Part shown: positions 35,858 through 44,462 of the stretch, piece after piece
Position numbering within the stretch: position 1 is the first letter of the stretch
How the letters are laid out: each line of letters starts with the position of its first letter
From: CAVQBC01 sp963710665
GTDB lineage: Bacteria; Actinomycetota; Thermoleophilia; Solirubrobacterales; Solirubrobacteraceae
DNA length: 64,000 nucleotides
Assembly (NCBI GenBank): GCA_963710665.1
Contig: CAVQBC010000008.1
Coordinates: 930,001-994,000, forward strand
Direction of reading: 5' to 3'
Translations under genes and position numbers: made by a program
The notes under the pieces: generated by a model
The model's database searches: none
Told to the model about the DNA's origin: nothing
What the model saw: the letters and a program-made list of their open reading frames with translations, nothing else

Positions 35858-36268
35858 ATGAGATCCGTGGAGCAGCACGACCGCACCGATCGGGAGACCT
35901 GGGAGACGGTCGAGCGCGCCGAGGCGCGGCTCGACGAGCGCTCCGAGCAGCGGCGCGCGAGCGGCGCCCGTCGCGCCCGCCGGGCAAGCATCCGCCGGTG
36001 GGCGCTGCGCGTGCTGCTGCCGTTCGCGGGCGCCGCGCTGTTCGTGGCGGTCATCGAGGGCGCGGGCGGCGACCTCGGGGACTGGGCGCCGGGCGCGGCC
36101 GCCGCCTTCGTGGTGGCCGCGCTGGCGTGGCCCGCGCTCGCCGCGGCGTGGCTCAGCCGCCGCGACGGCTGGCTGCTCGCGATCGCCTGGGCGATCGGCG
36201 TGTTCGCCGTGCAGGGCGCGCTGATCTTCGGGGTGGCGTTCGCGGAGCTGGGCTACGGCCCGGAGTGA
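35858..36268 (+). CDS. Hypothetical three-helix membrane protein
   Basis: 136 residues. The first 45 residues are charged and helical (TWETVERAEARLDERSEQRR). Three hydrophobic segments follow: LRVLLPFAGAALFVAVIEG, APGAAAAFVVAALAWPALAA and LLAIAWAIGVFAVQGALIFG. It lies 83 bases after the dehydrogenase on the same strand. No named family recognised; role unknown. Confidence 0.55.
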   Translation: MRSVEQHDRTDRETWETVERAEARLDERSEQRRASGARRARRASIRRWALRVLLPFAGAALFVAVIEGAGGDLGDWAPGAAAAFVVAALAWPALAAAWLSRRDGWLLAIAWAIGVFAVQGALIFGVAFAELGYGPE

Positions 36269-36281
36269 GGGCGCGCGCGGC

Positions 36282-36653
36282 TCAGTCGTCGGGCGGCAGC
36301 CCCATGCCGATGCTCGCGCCCCAGTGCCAGTCGCGCGACGGGGCGCGCCGGAAGGAGACGTCGTCGGGCACGTCGATCTCGATCCGCTCCTGCTCGATCG
36401 GCGTGAGGTGCTCGGCGATGTACTGCTTGCGGCGGGGGTCCTGGAGGTAGCGGTCGAGCGCCTCCTCGTCGGCGACGCGGACGATCAGCGCGTGGGTGTA
36501 CCCGTGCTTCTGGTCCACCCGGTTGCGGCCGATGCTCAGGCTCTCGACCCCGTCGATCTCGCTGGGCAGATGCTCGGCATGCGCGATCGCCTCGAGGATC
36601 TGCTCCTCGGTCGTGCCGGACCTCCACTTCAGCAGGACGATGTGCTGGATCAA
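36282..36653 (-). CDS. Stress-responsive alpha/beta barrel (Dabb) domain protein
   Basis: 123 residues beginning LIQHIVLLKWRSGTTEEQIL and continuing LPSEIDGVESLSIGRN, then THALIVRVADEEALDRYLQD and the C-terminal RIEIDVPDD. This is the Dabb (ferredoxin-like dimeric barrel) fold, often a small enzyme or stress protein. No ATG or GTG suits the start. A TTG at 36653 sits 6-7 bases after a very strong ribosome site (GGAGGG), which decides the start. The inverted-repeat element lies just upstream and may separate it from its neighbours. Confidence 0.82.
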   Translation of the reverse strand: MIQHIVLLKWRSGTTEEQILEAIAHAEHLPSEIDGVESLSIGRNRVDQKHGYTHALIVRVADEEALDRYLQDPRRKQYIAEHLTPIEQERIEIDVPDDVSFRRAPSRDWHWGASIGMGLPPDD

Positions 36654-36693
36654 GACGCACCCTCCGTCGGCGTGGCAACGAGGGTGGCACTCT

Positions 36694-36920
36694 AGATGGT
36701 TGATCCCGCGACCCCACGGGCGCCTGGCGGCGCCCCGCGGCGCCGGGCGCCACCCGCCCGAGGGGCCCCCTGCTCCGCGTGGTGGCCCGCGCCCGGGCGT
36801 CGACTGTCGTTCCGCGCGTAACGTGGCGCCGCCGTCCGCCACTGTGCCCCTCGTGCGTGCGGTGCCCGGCATCCACGGGGCATCCACCAGTCGACCGCGC
36901 GGCCGCGAGATCAACCATCT
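36694..36920. repeat. 227-bp element bounded by 17-bp inverted repeats, MITE-like
   Basis: The left end AGATGGTTGATCCCGCG (36694-36710) and right end CGCGAGATCAACCATCT (36904-36920) are inverted copies with one mismatch; the outer 12 bases are perfect. The interior is extremely GC-rich with nested GGCGCC palindromes and no credible gene. This fills the gap between the Dabb gene and the sugar-binding protein. I see no clear target-site duplication. It could be a miniature transposable element, or a long hairpin acting as a terminator between two genes on the same strand. Confidence 0.5.
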
Positions 36921-36935
36921 GGCCCGCGGGCGGGC

Positions 36936-38027
36936 CTAGATCCCCGCCTCCTCGCAGTAGCGCTCGATCCGCCCCGCGCAGATGTCCTCGCGCTTGAGCG
37001 TCCCGTCCTTGATGACGGTCTCGGAGATGTTGTCCTTCGTGACCGCCTCGGGCTTGAACAGCAGCGACGGCAGCTTCTTCTTGCCGTTGTCGGTCGTGGC
37101 GGTCATGCCGGTGGGCTTCTCGCCCTTGGCGAGCTGGGTCGCGACCTTGGCCGTGGCCCGGACGTACTCCTTGAGGTTGATGTAGGCGGTCATGCACTGG
37201 TCGCCGGCGAGGATGTTCTGGACGCCCTGCAGCGTGGCGTCCTGCCCGGTGACCGGGACCGGCGGCAGCTTGCGCTGCTTGAGCGCGGAGATCGCCGCGT
37301 TGCCGAGGCCGTCGTTGGCGGCGATCACCCCGTCGACCTGGTTCTTCGACTTCTGCAGCATCTGCTCGAAGATCGTGAGCGCCTTCTGGTTGTCCCAGTC
37401 GGGCACCGACTGGTCGCCGACCTCGGCCCACTCGCCCGACTTGAACTTCGGGTCGATGACCGAGTCGTAGCCCTGCTTGACGAGCGTCGCCGCGTTGTCG
37501 GTGGGCGAGCCGTTGAGGACCGCGACCTGCGGCTTGGAGACGCCCTTGTCCTCGAGGCACTTCGCGAGCCCCTCGCCCTGCAGGCGGCCGACCTCGACGT
37601 TGTCGAAGGACACGTAGTAGTCCGAGTCGCCCTTGAGCGTGAGGCGGCCGTAGTCGATCACCTTCACGCCGCGCGACTTGGCGTTGGCGGCGATCGCCGC
37701 CCCGCTGCCGCTGTCGAGGTTGACGAGCACCAGGACCTTCGCGCCGTTGGTGATCGCCTGCTCGGCCTGGGTCTGCTGCGTCGCCTTGTCGCCCTCCGCG
37801 TTCTGGATCTCGGCCGGGACGCCGGCGCGCTCGAACGCGGCCTTGAACTCGGGCCGGTCGATGGTCTCCCAGCGCACCGAGGACTTCGAGTCGGGCAGGA
37901 GGACCGCGACCTTGTCGGGCTCGCCGCCTCCGGCCGCCTCCTCGCTGCCGCCGTCGTCACCGCCGCACCCCGCGACGACCGCGAGCGCCGACGCCGCGGC
38001 GAGCGCGGCCAGGATCCTGTGGCTCAT
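36936..38027 (-). CDS. Sugar-binding lipoprotein (XylF/RbsB-like periplasmic-binding protein)
   Basis: 363 residues. The signal peptide ends in a lipobox (ALAVVAGCGG) and is followed by an acidic Gly-rich linker. The mature part begins KVAVLLPDSKSSVRWETIDR, typical of xylose-binding proteins, with PEFKAAFERAGVPAEIQNAE, LVNLDSGSGAAIAANAKSRG, DGVIAANDGLGNAAI and PVTGQDATLQGVQNIL. The start at 38027 has a strong GGGAGGGGGAG ribosome site. Usually such a protein is encoded beside an ABC ATPase and permease; none is near, so it is an orphan that either serves a distant transporter or acts as a sensor input. The divergent PIG-L gene starts about 105 bases away. Confidence 0.87.
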   Translation of the reverse strand: MSHRILAALAAASALAVVAGCGGDDGGSEEAAGGGEPDKVAVLLPDSKSSVRWETIDRPEFKAAFERAGVPAEIQNAEGDKATQQTQAEQAITNGAKVLVLVNLDSGSGAAIAANAKSRGVKVIDYGRLTLKGDSDYYVSFDNVEVGRLQGEGLAKCLEDKGVSKPQVAVLNGSPTDNAATLVKQGYDSVIDPKFKSGEWAEVGDQSVPDWDNQKALTIFEQMLQKSKNQVDGVIAANDGLGNAAISALKQRKLPPVPVTGQDATLQGVQNILAGDQCMTAYINLKEYVRATAKVATQLAKGEKPTGMTATTDNGKKKLPSLLFKPEAVTKDNISETVIKDGTLKREDICAGRIERYCEEAGI

Positions 38028-38131
38028 CTCTCCCCCTCCCGAAAGGCCGAGGCCGCCGGACAGGAAACTCGCTGGACCCGGGAGTGTCAAGCCCGGCAGG
38101 GAACCGCCCGGGCGGGCCGAACGACACGGCC

Positions 38132-38836
38132 ATGCGCGTGCTCGCGGTCGGTGCGCACCCCGACGACCTCGAGATCCTCTGCGGCGGCACCCTCAGCCGC
38201 TTCGCGGCCGAGGGCCACGAGGTCACGATGTGCCACGCCACACGCGGGGACGCGGGCAGCTTCGACCGCTCGGCGGAGGAGATCGGCACGGTGCGCGGGG
38301 AGGAGGCGCGGCGCGCCGCCGCGGTGGCGGGCGCGCGGCATGCGACGCTCGGCCTGTCCGACGGCGAGGTCTTCGCGTCGGATCCCGGACATCGGCGGGC
38401 GGCGATCGAGCTCATGCGCGAGGCGCGGCCGGACCTCGTCATCACGCACCATCCCGGCGACTACATGGCGGACCACAACGAGGTCTCGAAGCTGGTCTTC
38501 GACGCGAGCTTCCTCGCGACGCTGCCGCTGCTCGAGACGGGCACGCCGCACCACACGACCGTGCCGCCCCTGTACTACATGGAGACGATCTCCGGCCTCG
38601 GCTTCGCGCCGGCCGAGTTCGTCGACATCACCGGCGCGCTCGAGACCAAGGTCGAGATGCTCGAGGCGCATGCGAGCCAGCTCCAGTGGCTGCGCGCCCA
38701 CGACGACGTCGACATCGTCGACCAGGTCCGCACCACCGCGCGCTTCCGCGGCCAGCAGTGCGGCGTCGCCTACGCGGAGGCCTTCGCGCCCTGCCTCACC
38801 TGGCTGCGCGCCTCCACGCGCCGGCTGCTGCCCTGA
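38132..38836 (+). CDS. PIG-L/LmbE family deacetylase
   Basis: 234 residues from ATG 38132. The zinc-binding signature is near the N-terminus (VGAHPDDLEILCGGTLSRFA) with the third ligand in GDYMADHNEVSKLV. Other landmarks are CHATRGDAGSF and VITHHPGD. Family members remove N-acetyl groups from sugar conjugates, for example in mycothiol or GPI synthesis. The substrate here is unknown. The divergent sugar-binding protein hints at a sugar substrate, but this is weak context. Confidence 0.85.
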   Translation: MRVLAVGAHPDDLEILCGGTLSRFAAEGHEVTMCHATRGDAGSFDRSAEEIGTVRGEEARRAAAVAGARHATLGLSDGEVFASDPGHRRAAIELMREARPDLVITHHPGDYMADHNEVSKLVFDASFLATLPLLETGTPHHTTVPPLYYMETISGLGFAPAEFVDITGALETKVEMLEAHASQLQWLRAHDDVDIVDQVRTTARFRGQQCGVAYAEAFAPCLTWLRASTRRLLP

Positions 38837-38841
38837 GGCCG

Positions 38842-39930
38842 TCAGCCGGCGCGCGCCGGATGCGGGGCGTTGGGGCGGACCGGCTGGACGCCCGCCACGC
38901 CGCCCATCGCGTCCGCGATGTTGCGCAGGTTGACGAGCAGCGCCCCGTGCACCGGCCAGCGCTCGTCGTCCCCGCCCTCCTCGCCGCTCAGCGTGCCGAT
39001 CGCCTGCCCGAGGTCATCGCGCACCCGCTCGACGCCCTGCGCGTCGGCGTCGTAGATGGCCGTGCCGAGGTGCGCGAGCAGATCGAGCCACGCGTCGGTG
39101 AAGTGCGGGTCCCACTCGGTCATCGGGGTCCCCGCCCGCCCGATCGTGCGCGCCATGCTGCGGGTCTCCGCCACCGCCTGCTCCAGCGACGTCAGCACCT
39201 CGCTGAAGCTGTCCGAGGCCCGCACCCGCTCCGCGGCGTGCCGCCGGAGGTTCAGCCGGCCGCTCTCCCGCGCGATGCCCACCACCGACCATGCCCGGTC
39301 GATGTCGTGGTCGAGGTCGCGCGTGCGGTCCACCCATTCCTCGACGTCGATCTCGCCGGGCTCCTCGCGCAGCCGCCGCGCCATGTCGGACAGCAGGAGC
39401 CCGATCTTGTCGTCGATGGCGTCGACCCGCCGGGCGGCGCTGCGGTCGCGCAGCGGCGGCCAGACCACGAGGTTGACGAGCAGGCCGACGGTGATGCCGA
39501 TCCCGGTGTCCAGCAGGCGGGTGACGAGCGCGCCCCCGTCGTCGCTGTAGCCGGTGAGGAGAACCGTGAGCGCGGTCAGGGCCGCGGTCATCGACTCGGC
39601 GCGCAGCGGCCCGGCCGCGCCGGCCGCCATGGCGACGAGGAGCGTCACGCCGAGCGAGACGGCGTTGACCCCGAGGAGCCTCCCGGCCGCGACGGCCAGC
39701 AGCACGCCGAGGACCGCGGCGCCGACCTGCTGGGCGCCGCGCGTGAACGTCCGGTAGACGGTCGCGTTGACCGTCAGCAGCGCCGCCCACGGAGCGAGGA
39801 AGGGCTGGGCGGAGCCGACCAGCTCGACGGCCAGCTTCCACGCGATCACGGCGGCGGCCGCCGTCTTGACGAGTTGCAGGACGTCGGTCCATGTCACCGG
39901 GTCCCGCAGTCGGTCGCGCACGCGCGTCAT
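38842..39930 (-). CDS. FUSC/aromatic acid exporter family membrane protein
   Basis: 362 residues. The N-terminal half has about six helices (LQLVKTAAAAVIAWKLAVEL, FLAPWAALLTVNATVYRTFT, GVTLLVAMAAGAAGPL, LLDTGIGITVGLLVNLVVWP). The C-terminal half is cytoplasmic and helical (VDAIDDKIGLLLSDMARRLR, SDSFSEVLTSLEQAVAETRS). It belongs to the FUSC/ArAE superfamily, implicated in export of aromatic acids. It converges on the PIG-L gene with a 5-base gap. Confidence 0.82.
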   Translation of the reverse strand: MTRVRDRLRDPVTWTDVLQLVKTAAAAVIAWKLAVELVGSAQPFLAPWAALLTVNATVYRTFTRGAQQVGAAVLGVLLAVAAGRLLGVNAVSLGVTLLVAMAAGAAGPLRAESMTAALTALTVLLTGYSDDGGALVTRLLDTGIGITVGLLVNLVVWPPLRDRSAARRVDAIDDKIGLLLSDMARRLREEPGEIDVEEWVDRTRDLDHDIDRAWSVVGIARESGRLNLRRHAAERVRASDSFSEVLTSLEQAVAETRSMARTIGRAGTPMTEWDPHFTDAWLDLLAHLGTAIYDADAQGVERVRDDLGQAIGTLSGEEGGDDERWPVHGALLVNLRNIADAMGGVAGVQPVRPNAPHPARAG

Positions 39931-39961
39931 GCCGGGGGTCCTTCCCGCACGCCGCCGCGGC

Positions 39962-42094
39962 CTAAGCCGGGTAGATCCGCTCCGCGTAGTCGCGGACCAT
40001 GCGTCCCGCGCTGAAGCGCGGGCCGATCGTGCGCAGCGACGAGCGCACCATCGCGAGCCACGCCTGCGGGAGGCCGCCGTCGTCGCGGTCGTAGAAGGTG
40101 GGGAGGACCGCGTCGCTCAGCAGCCGGTAGAGCTCCTCGGCGTGGCGCCAGTCCTGCGCCCCGTGGTCATGGTCCACCTCGCCGCCGATCGCCCAGCCGT
40201 TGGTGCCGTCGTAGGCCTCGGGCCACCAGCCGTCGAGCACGCCGAGCTGCAGCCCGCCGTTGACGGCGGACTTCATCCCGCTCGTGCCGCTGGCCTCGAG
40301 CGGCGGCCGGGGGACGTTGACCCAGACGTCGCAGCCGCGGACCATCGCCGAGGCGAGCGTGTGGTCGTAGTCGTCGAGGTAGGTCACGCGGCGGCCCACC
40401 TCCGCGTGGGCCTTCATCCCGAACAGGCGCTGGACCAGGCGCTTGCCGTCGTCGTCGCGCGGGTGGGCCTTGCCGGCCAGGATGAGCTGCACGGGACGCT
40501 GCGTGTCGGCGAGCAGCGCCAGCGCGCGGTCGACGTCGCGCAGCATCAGGTCCAGGCGCTTGTAGGTGGCGACACGGCGCGCGAAGCCGATCGTCAGCAC
40601 GTCGGGATCCAGGGCCTGGGCCGCGCGCACGTACTCGGCGGTGTCGCCGCGGGCGAGGCGCTCGACGGTGCTGCACTCGCGCGCGAGCTCGATCAGCGCG
40701 CCGCGCTGCGCGCAGCGGGCGGCCCACAGCTCGTCGCCGGGGATCCCCGCGACCGCCTCCCAGGTCGCCGGATCGGCGGTGCGCTCCACCCAGCCCGCGC
40801 CGAGGTGGCGGTCGAGCAGCTCCTCGACCGGGCCGCCGATCCAGGTGGGGACGTGGACGCCGTTGGTGACGTGGGTGATCGGCACGTCGGCGACGGCGCG
40901 GTCGGGCCACAGGTCGTGCCACATCTCGCGCGCGACCTCGCCGTGGCGGGCGCTGACCCCGTTGGCGCGGCGGCTCGACCGCAGCGCGAACTGGGTGACG
41001 CCGAACGGCTCGGCGGCCTCGTCGGGATGCGTGCGCCCGCGGCGCACGAGCGCCTCGGGGTCGACGCCGAGCTCGGTCGCCATCCCGGAGAGCACGTCGG
41101 CGATCTGCCCGGCCGCGTAGGTGTCGTTGCCGGCCGGGACCGGCGTGTGGGTCGTGAACACGGTGCGGCGGCGGACGGCCTCGAAGGCGTCCTCCTGCGA
41201 GGCGCCCTCGGCCATCGCGGCACGGGCGAGCTCGAGGCACGCGAGCGACGCGTGGCCCTCGTTGAGGTGCACGACGCCCGGGTCGATGCCGAGCGCCTGC
41301 AGCACCCGCACGCCGCCGATCCCCAGCAGCGCGTATTGCGACAGGCGCACCTCCGGGTCGCCGACGTACAGCCGGGAGGTGATCCAGCGGTCCGCGACGT
41401 CGTTCTCGGGGCGGTCGGCGTCGAGCAGCAGCAGCGGCACGCGGCCGACGTCCACCCGCCACACCTGCGCGACGACGAGACGGTCGCCGATCGGCACCGT
41501 GACCGTGACCGGCCGGCCGTCGTCGCCGGTGACGAGCGCCGCGGGCACCCGGTCGGGATCGGTGCCGACCCAGTACTCGTGCTGCCAGCCGGACGCGTCG
41601 ATGCGCTGGCGGAAGTACCCCTCTCGGTACATCAGGCCGACGGCCACGAGCGGCAGCCCGAGGTCCGAGGCCTCCTTGAGGATGTCCCCCGCCAGCACCC
41701 CGAGGCCGCCGGAGTAGACCGGGAGCGAGCCGTGGATCCCGTACTCGGCGCAGAAGAAGGCGGCGGGCCGCTCGGCCGTGACCGCCCCCTCGTTCAGCGG
41801 CGCCTGCAGCGCGTCCGCGAGCCTGCGCTCCAGCGTGGCGAGCCGCTCGAGGAACGGCTGGTCGCCGGCGAGCCGCTCCAGCGTGTCCGGATGGACCTCC
41901 TGCAGCAGCCGGACGGGGTTGCCGTCGCAGGCCTCCCAGCGGCGCGGATCGATCGAGGCCAGCAGGTCCGGCGCGCCGGACGTCCACGACCAGCGGTAGT
42001 TGTAGGCCATCGGGGCGAGCGCGCCGAGGGGCGCGGGCAGCCGCGAGCGGAGCGCGTCCGCGGCGGCGGCGATGTCAGCGGAACCGGCATTCAC
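39962..42094 (-). CDS. glgP: Alpha-glucan (glycogen) phosphorylase
   Basis: 710 residues from GTG 42094, the shorter class of GT35 phosphorylase that starts with a DUF3417-type domain (LGALAPMAYNYRWSWTSGAP). The glycogen-cleavage core has FCAEYGIHGSLPVYSGGLGV, VHLNEGHASLACLELARA, TTHTPVPAGNDTY, VTHVTNGVHV-like ITHVTNGVHVPTWIG, IGFARRVATYKRLDL and the pyridoxal-phosphate lysine in EASGTSGMKSAVNGG. It releases glucose-1-phosphate from glycogen in the cytoplasm. It is 31 bases downstream of the FUSC gene on the same strand, with no other glycogen genes nearby. Confidence 0.93.
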   Translation of the reverse strand: MNAGSADIAAAADALRSRLPAPLGALAPMAYNYRWSWTSGAPDLLASIDPRRWEACDGNPVRLLQEVHPDTLERLAGDQPFLERLATLERRLADALQAPLNEGAVTAERPAAFFCAEYGIHGSLPVYSGGLGVLAGDILKEASDLGLPLVAVGLMYREGYFRQRIDASGWQHEYWVGTDPDRVPAALVTGDDGRPVTVTVPIGDRLVVAQVWRVDVGRVPLLLLDADRPENDVADRWITSRLYVGDPEVRLSQYALLGIGGVRVLQALGIDPGVVHLNEGHASLACLELARAAMAEGASQEDAFEAVRRRTVFTTHTPVPAGNDTYAAGQIADVLSGMATELGVDPEALVRRGRTHPDEAAEPFGVTQFALRSSRRANGVSARHGEVAREMWHDLWPDRAVADVPITHVTNGVHVPTWIGGPVEELLDRHLGAGWVERTADPATWEAVAGIPGDELWAARCAQRGALIELARECSTVERLARGDTAEYVRAAQALDPDVLTIGFARRVATYKRLDLMLRDVDRALALLADTQRPVQLILAGKAHPRDDDGKRLVQRLFGMKAHAEVGRRVTYLDDYDHTLASAMVRGCDVWVNVPRPPLEASGTSGMKSAVNGGLQLGVLDGWWPEAYDGTNGWAIGGEVDHDHGAQDWRHAEELYRLLSDAVLPTFYDRDDGGLPQAWLAMVRSSLRTIGPRFSAGRMVRDYAERIYPA

Positions 42095-42230
42095 GCCCGG
42101 GTGTCTACCCGAAAGCCGCGACGCCTCACGGGACGGCGCGCATCTCGGCGCCGGGCGGCGCGCATCTCGGCACACGCCGCGCCCGTTCTTTTCGTCCCCG
42201 CGGGCCCACTCCGGAAGGTAGTGTCGGCCG

Positions 42231-42728
42231 GTGGCCGCCCACCCGCCACGCCGCTCGCGGACCCGGCAGCTCGCCGAGCGCCGGCCGTCGATCGTGCGGC
42301 TGCTGATCGCGCTCTTCGTCGCGCGCATCGCGGTCACCGTCACCGAGGTCGGCGAGTCGCAGGTGACCTGGTGGTCGGCGGTGATCACGCTCGCGATCGG
42401 GCTCGAGGCCTGGCGCGCCTACAGCGTCCGCCGCGATGCGCGCCACGACCCGGGCCGCCAGGCGCCGCCGCCCCCGCCCGACTCGGTGTGGGACCGCATG
42501 CTGCGCCCGGTCGAGCACTACGCGCCGCCGGCGCTGTACGTGCTCAGCGTGGTCTATCTGGCGGCCTGGGCGGGCCTGGCGATCGCCGGCGAGCCGCGCG
42601 ACACGCTGCTCGACATCGCGGTCGTCGCCCGTGAGGTGATCACCTTCGCCTTCCTGTTCGTGATCCTCGCCGCGTACCGCTCGCTGCGCGACGTCGCGCC
42701 GAGCGCGCCGGCCGCGCCCGCGCCCTAG
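42231..42728 (+). CDS. Hypothetical membrane protein
   Basis: 165 residues from GTG 42231. A basic N-terminus (RRSRTRQLAERR) precedes about four hydrophobic segments (IVRLLIALFVARIAVTVT, VTWWSAVITLAIGLEAW, ALYVLSVVYLAAWAGLAIAG, VITFAFLFVILAAYRSL) with a proline-rich loop in the middle. No family recognised. It converges on the LysR gene with a 4-base overlap at the stops. Confidence 0.55.
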   Translation: MAAHPPRRSRTRQLAERRPSIVRLLIALFVARIAVTVTEVGESQVTWWSAVITLAIGLEAWRAYSVRRDARHDPGRQAPPPPPDSVWDRMLRPVEHYAPPALYVLSVVYLAAWAGLAIAGEPRDTLLDIAVVAREVITFAFLFVILAAYRSLRDVAPSAPAAPAP

Positions 42729-43642
42729 GCGACGCGGCGCAGGCCCGGCAGCTCGGTGCGGCTGGCGTAGTCGAGCGCGACGTTGAGGAACGCCCGCCCC
42801 GCCGGCGTCTGGCGCCGGCCCGCGCGCCATACGAGCGCGACCGGCCACGTGAGGCGCGCGGGGCCGATCGGGCGCAGCTCGATCGGGGGCCCGGGCTCCT
42901 CGGCGACCGAGCGCGGGATGACCGCGACGCCGAGGCCCTTGCTCGCGAGGCTCCGCACCGCCGCCATCTCGGTGCAGACGAACGCGTTGCGGGGCTCGAG
43001 GTCGCGCTCGGCCATGGTGCGCTCCAGGCGCCTGCGAAGGGCCGAGTTCTCGCGATAGGCGATGAGGTCCTCCGCCGCCAGCTCCTCGAAGGTCACGCGC
43101 GCGTGGTCGCACAGGGGATGGCCCGGCGGCAGCGCGACGACGATCTCCTCCTCCCACAGCAGCGTGGCGGTGAACTCCTCGCCGAGCGTGTCGGGGTCCA
43201 GGGCGGTGAACGCGCAGTCGAGCTCGTCCCTGCGCAGCGCGGCGAGCAGGTCGTCCTGCGTGTCCTCGACCATGTGGATCGCCACGCCGGGGTGCGCGCT
43301 GCGGAAGTCCGCCAGCATCCCGAACAGGTCGTAATGGCCGGTCGGGTACACGCCGCCGATCCGCAGCTGCCCGCGCAGCAGCCCCGAGATCTCCTCGAGC
43401 TCGGTCTGCAGGCCGTCGACCTCCGAGAGCACCCGCTCGGCGTAGCTGAGGATCACCTGGCCCTCGGCGGTGAGCTCCACGCTCCGGCTGGTGCGGCGGA
43501 ACACCTCTACGCCCAGCTCCTGCTCCAGCCGGCGGATCTGCTGCGAGATCGCCGACTGGGTGAGGTAGAGCTGCTCGGCGGCTTTCGTCAGCGAGCGGTG
43601 CCGAGCGACCGCGGCGATGGTACGCAGGTGGCGGAGCTCCAT
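42725..43642 (-). CDS. LysR-family transcriptional regulator
   Basis: 305 residues from ATG 43642. The N-terminal HTH is canonical (MELRHLRTIAAVARHRSLTK, AAEQLYLTQSAISQQIRRLE). The effector domain has LRIGGVYPTGHYDLFGMLAD and LGVAVIPRSVAEE. Longer starts exist upstream but would extend into the region with the GntR operator. The divergent neighbour is the GntR gene, about 130 bases away. Target genes are unknown. Confidence 0.88.
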   Translation of the reverse strand: MELRHLRTIAAVARHRSLTKAAEQLYLTQSAISQQIRRLEQELGVEVFRRTSRSVELTAEGQVILSYAERVLSEVDGLQTELEEISGLLRGQLRIGGVYPTGHYDLFGMLADFRSAHPGVAIHMVEDTQDDLLAALRRDELDCAFTALDPDTLGEEFTATLLWEEEIVVALPPGHPLCDHARVTFEELAAEDLIAYRENSALRRRLERTMAERDLEPRNAFVCTEMAAVRSLASKGLGVAVIPRSVAEEPGPPIELRPIGPARLTWPVALVWRAGRRQTPAGRAFLNVALDYASRTELPGLRRVA

Positions 43643-43746
43643 GGCCGTGATCGTGCCAGGGCCGGTCCAGAAGTCCAAGTCATGTTGCTGTGGCGAGCCA
43701 TGACACGCGCTGATGGGAACGCACGCCGCCGCACCGCCCTCATGCA

Positions 43747-43765
43747 GCCGATATAGACTATCGGC
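43747..43765. promoter_or_regulatory. 19-bp perfect palindrome, probable operator of the GntR gene
   Basis: GCCGATA-TAGAC-TATCGGC: 7-base perfect inverted arms around a 5-base spacer, ending 10 bases before the GntR GTG start. This is the size and shape of FCD-type GntR operators, so autoregulation is likely. TAGACT inside it could double as a -10 element. A related AT-rich core (GATATAA...TAT) occurs upstream of the biuret operon at 49541-49554. Confidence 0.6.
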
Positions 43766-43775
43766 AGGTGTCGAG

Positions 43776-44456
43776 GTGAAGCGCATCGAGGTAGCCAGCG
43801 CGGTCGACGCCGCGGTCGATCAACTCCGGGACGCGATCCTCACCGGGGAGATGCAGCCGGGCGAGGCGATCCGCATCAAGCTCCTGGCGGAGCAACTCGG
43901 GATCAGCCACATCCCCATCCGCGAGGCGCTGCGCCAGCTCGAGGCCGAAGGCCTGGTGGTCAGCTCGCCGCGCCGGACGCCCGTCGTGGCGGGGGTCGCG
44001 GTCGAGGAGCTGACCGCGCTCTACGAGCTGCGGCTGATGGTCGAGATCCCCACCGCCCGCCGCGCCGTCGAGCAGTCGGGCCCGGCCGAGCTCGCCGCTG
44101 TCCGCACGGCCCTGCGCCGCATGGAGGACACCGCCGGCGAGCCGGGCTCGCCCGACTACTGGGATATCCACCGCGACCTCCATTGGGCGCTCATCGCGGC
44201 GGGGGCGAACGTGTGGACGCAGCGCATGCTCGACCCGCTGTGGCGGGCGACCGAGCGCTACGTGCGGCTGTTCGTGACCCGCTACCGGTCTCCTGACGAC
44301 GCGCTGCGCATGCACCGCGCCCTCGTCGCCGCCTACGAGAGCGGCGACCCGGACGCCTTCGCCACCGAGCTCACCGAGCACTTCGCCGAGACCGAGCGCG
44401 TGGTGCGCGCGGGCTACGGCGCGGCGATGGAGGCGCGCCAGGCCGCCGCCGGGTAG
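43776..44456 (+). CDS. GntR-family regulator, FCD domain
   Basis: 226 residues. Winged HTH at about residues 5-70 (AVDQLRDAILTGEMQPGEAI, LLAEQLGISHIPIREALRQL). The FCD ligand domain follows, with helices VEELTALYELRLMVEIPTAR, the metal-site motif region DIHRDLHWALI and a histidine later in MHRALVAAY, plus ELTEHFAETERVV. FCD regulators usually bind carboxylic acids. It converges on the amidase that ends the biuret-type operon (6 bases between stops) and is the most likely regulator of that operon. GTG at 43776 is placed directly after the palindrome. Confidence 0.87.
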   Translation: MKRIEVASAVDAAVDQLRDAILTGEMQPGEAIRIKLLAEQLGISHIPIREALRQLEAEGLVVSSPRRTPVVAGVAVEELTALYELRLMVEIPTARRAVEQSGPAELAAVRTALRRMEDTAGEPGSPDYWDIHRDLHWALIAAGANVWTQRMLDPLWRATERYVRLFVTRYRSPDDALRMHRALVAAYESGDPDAFATELTEHFAETERVVRAGYGAAMEARQAAAG

Positions 44457-44462
44457 GTGCGG

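Noticed and set aside
39962..42388. Possible longer N-terminus of the glycogen phosphorylase up to 42388
   Set aside because: The added residues are unlike the family and overlap the divergent membrane-protein gene; GTG 42094 fits the usual start.
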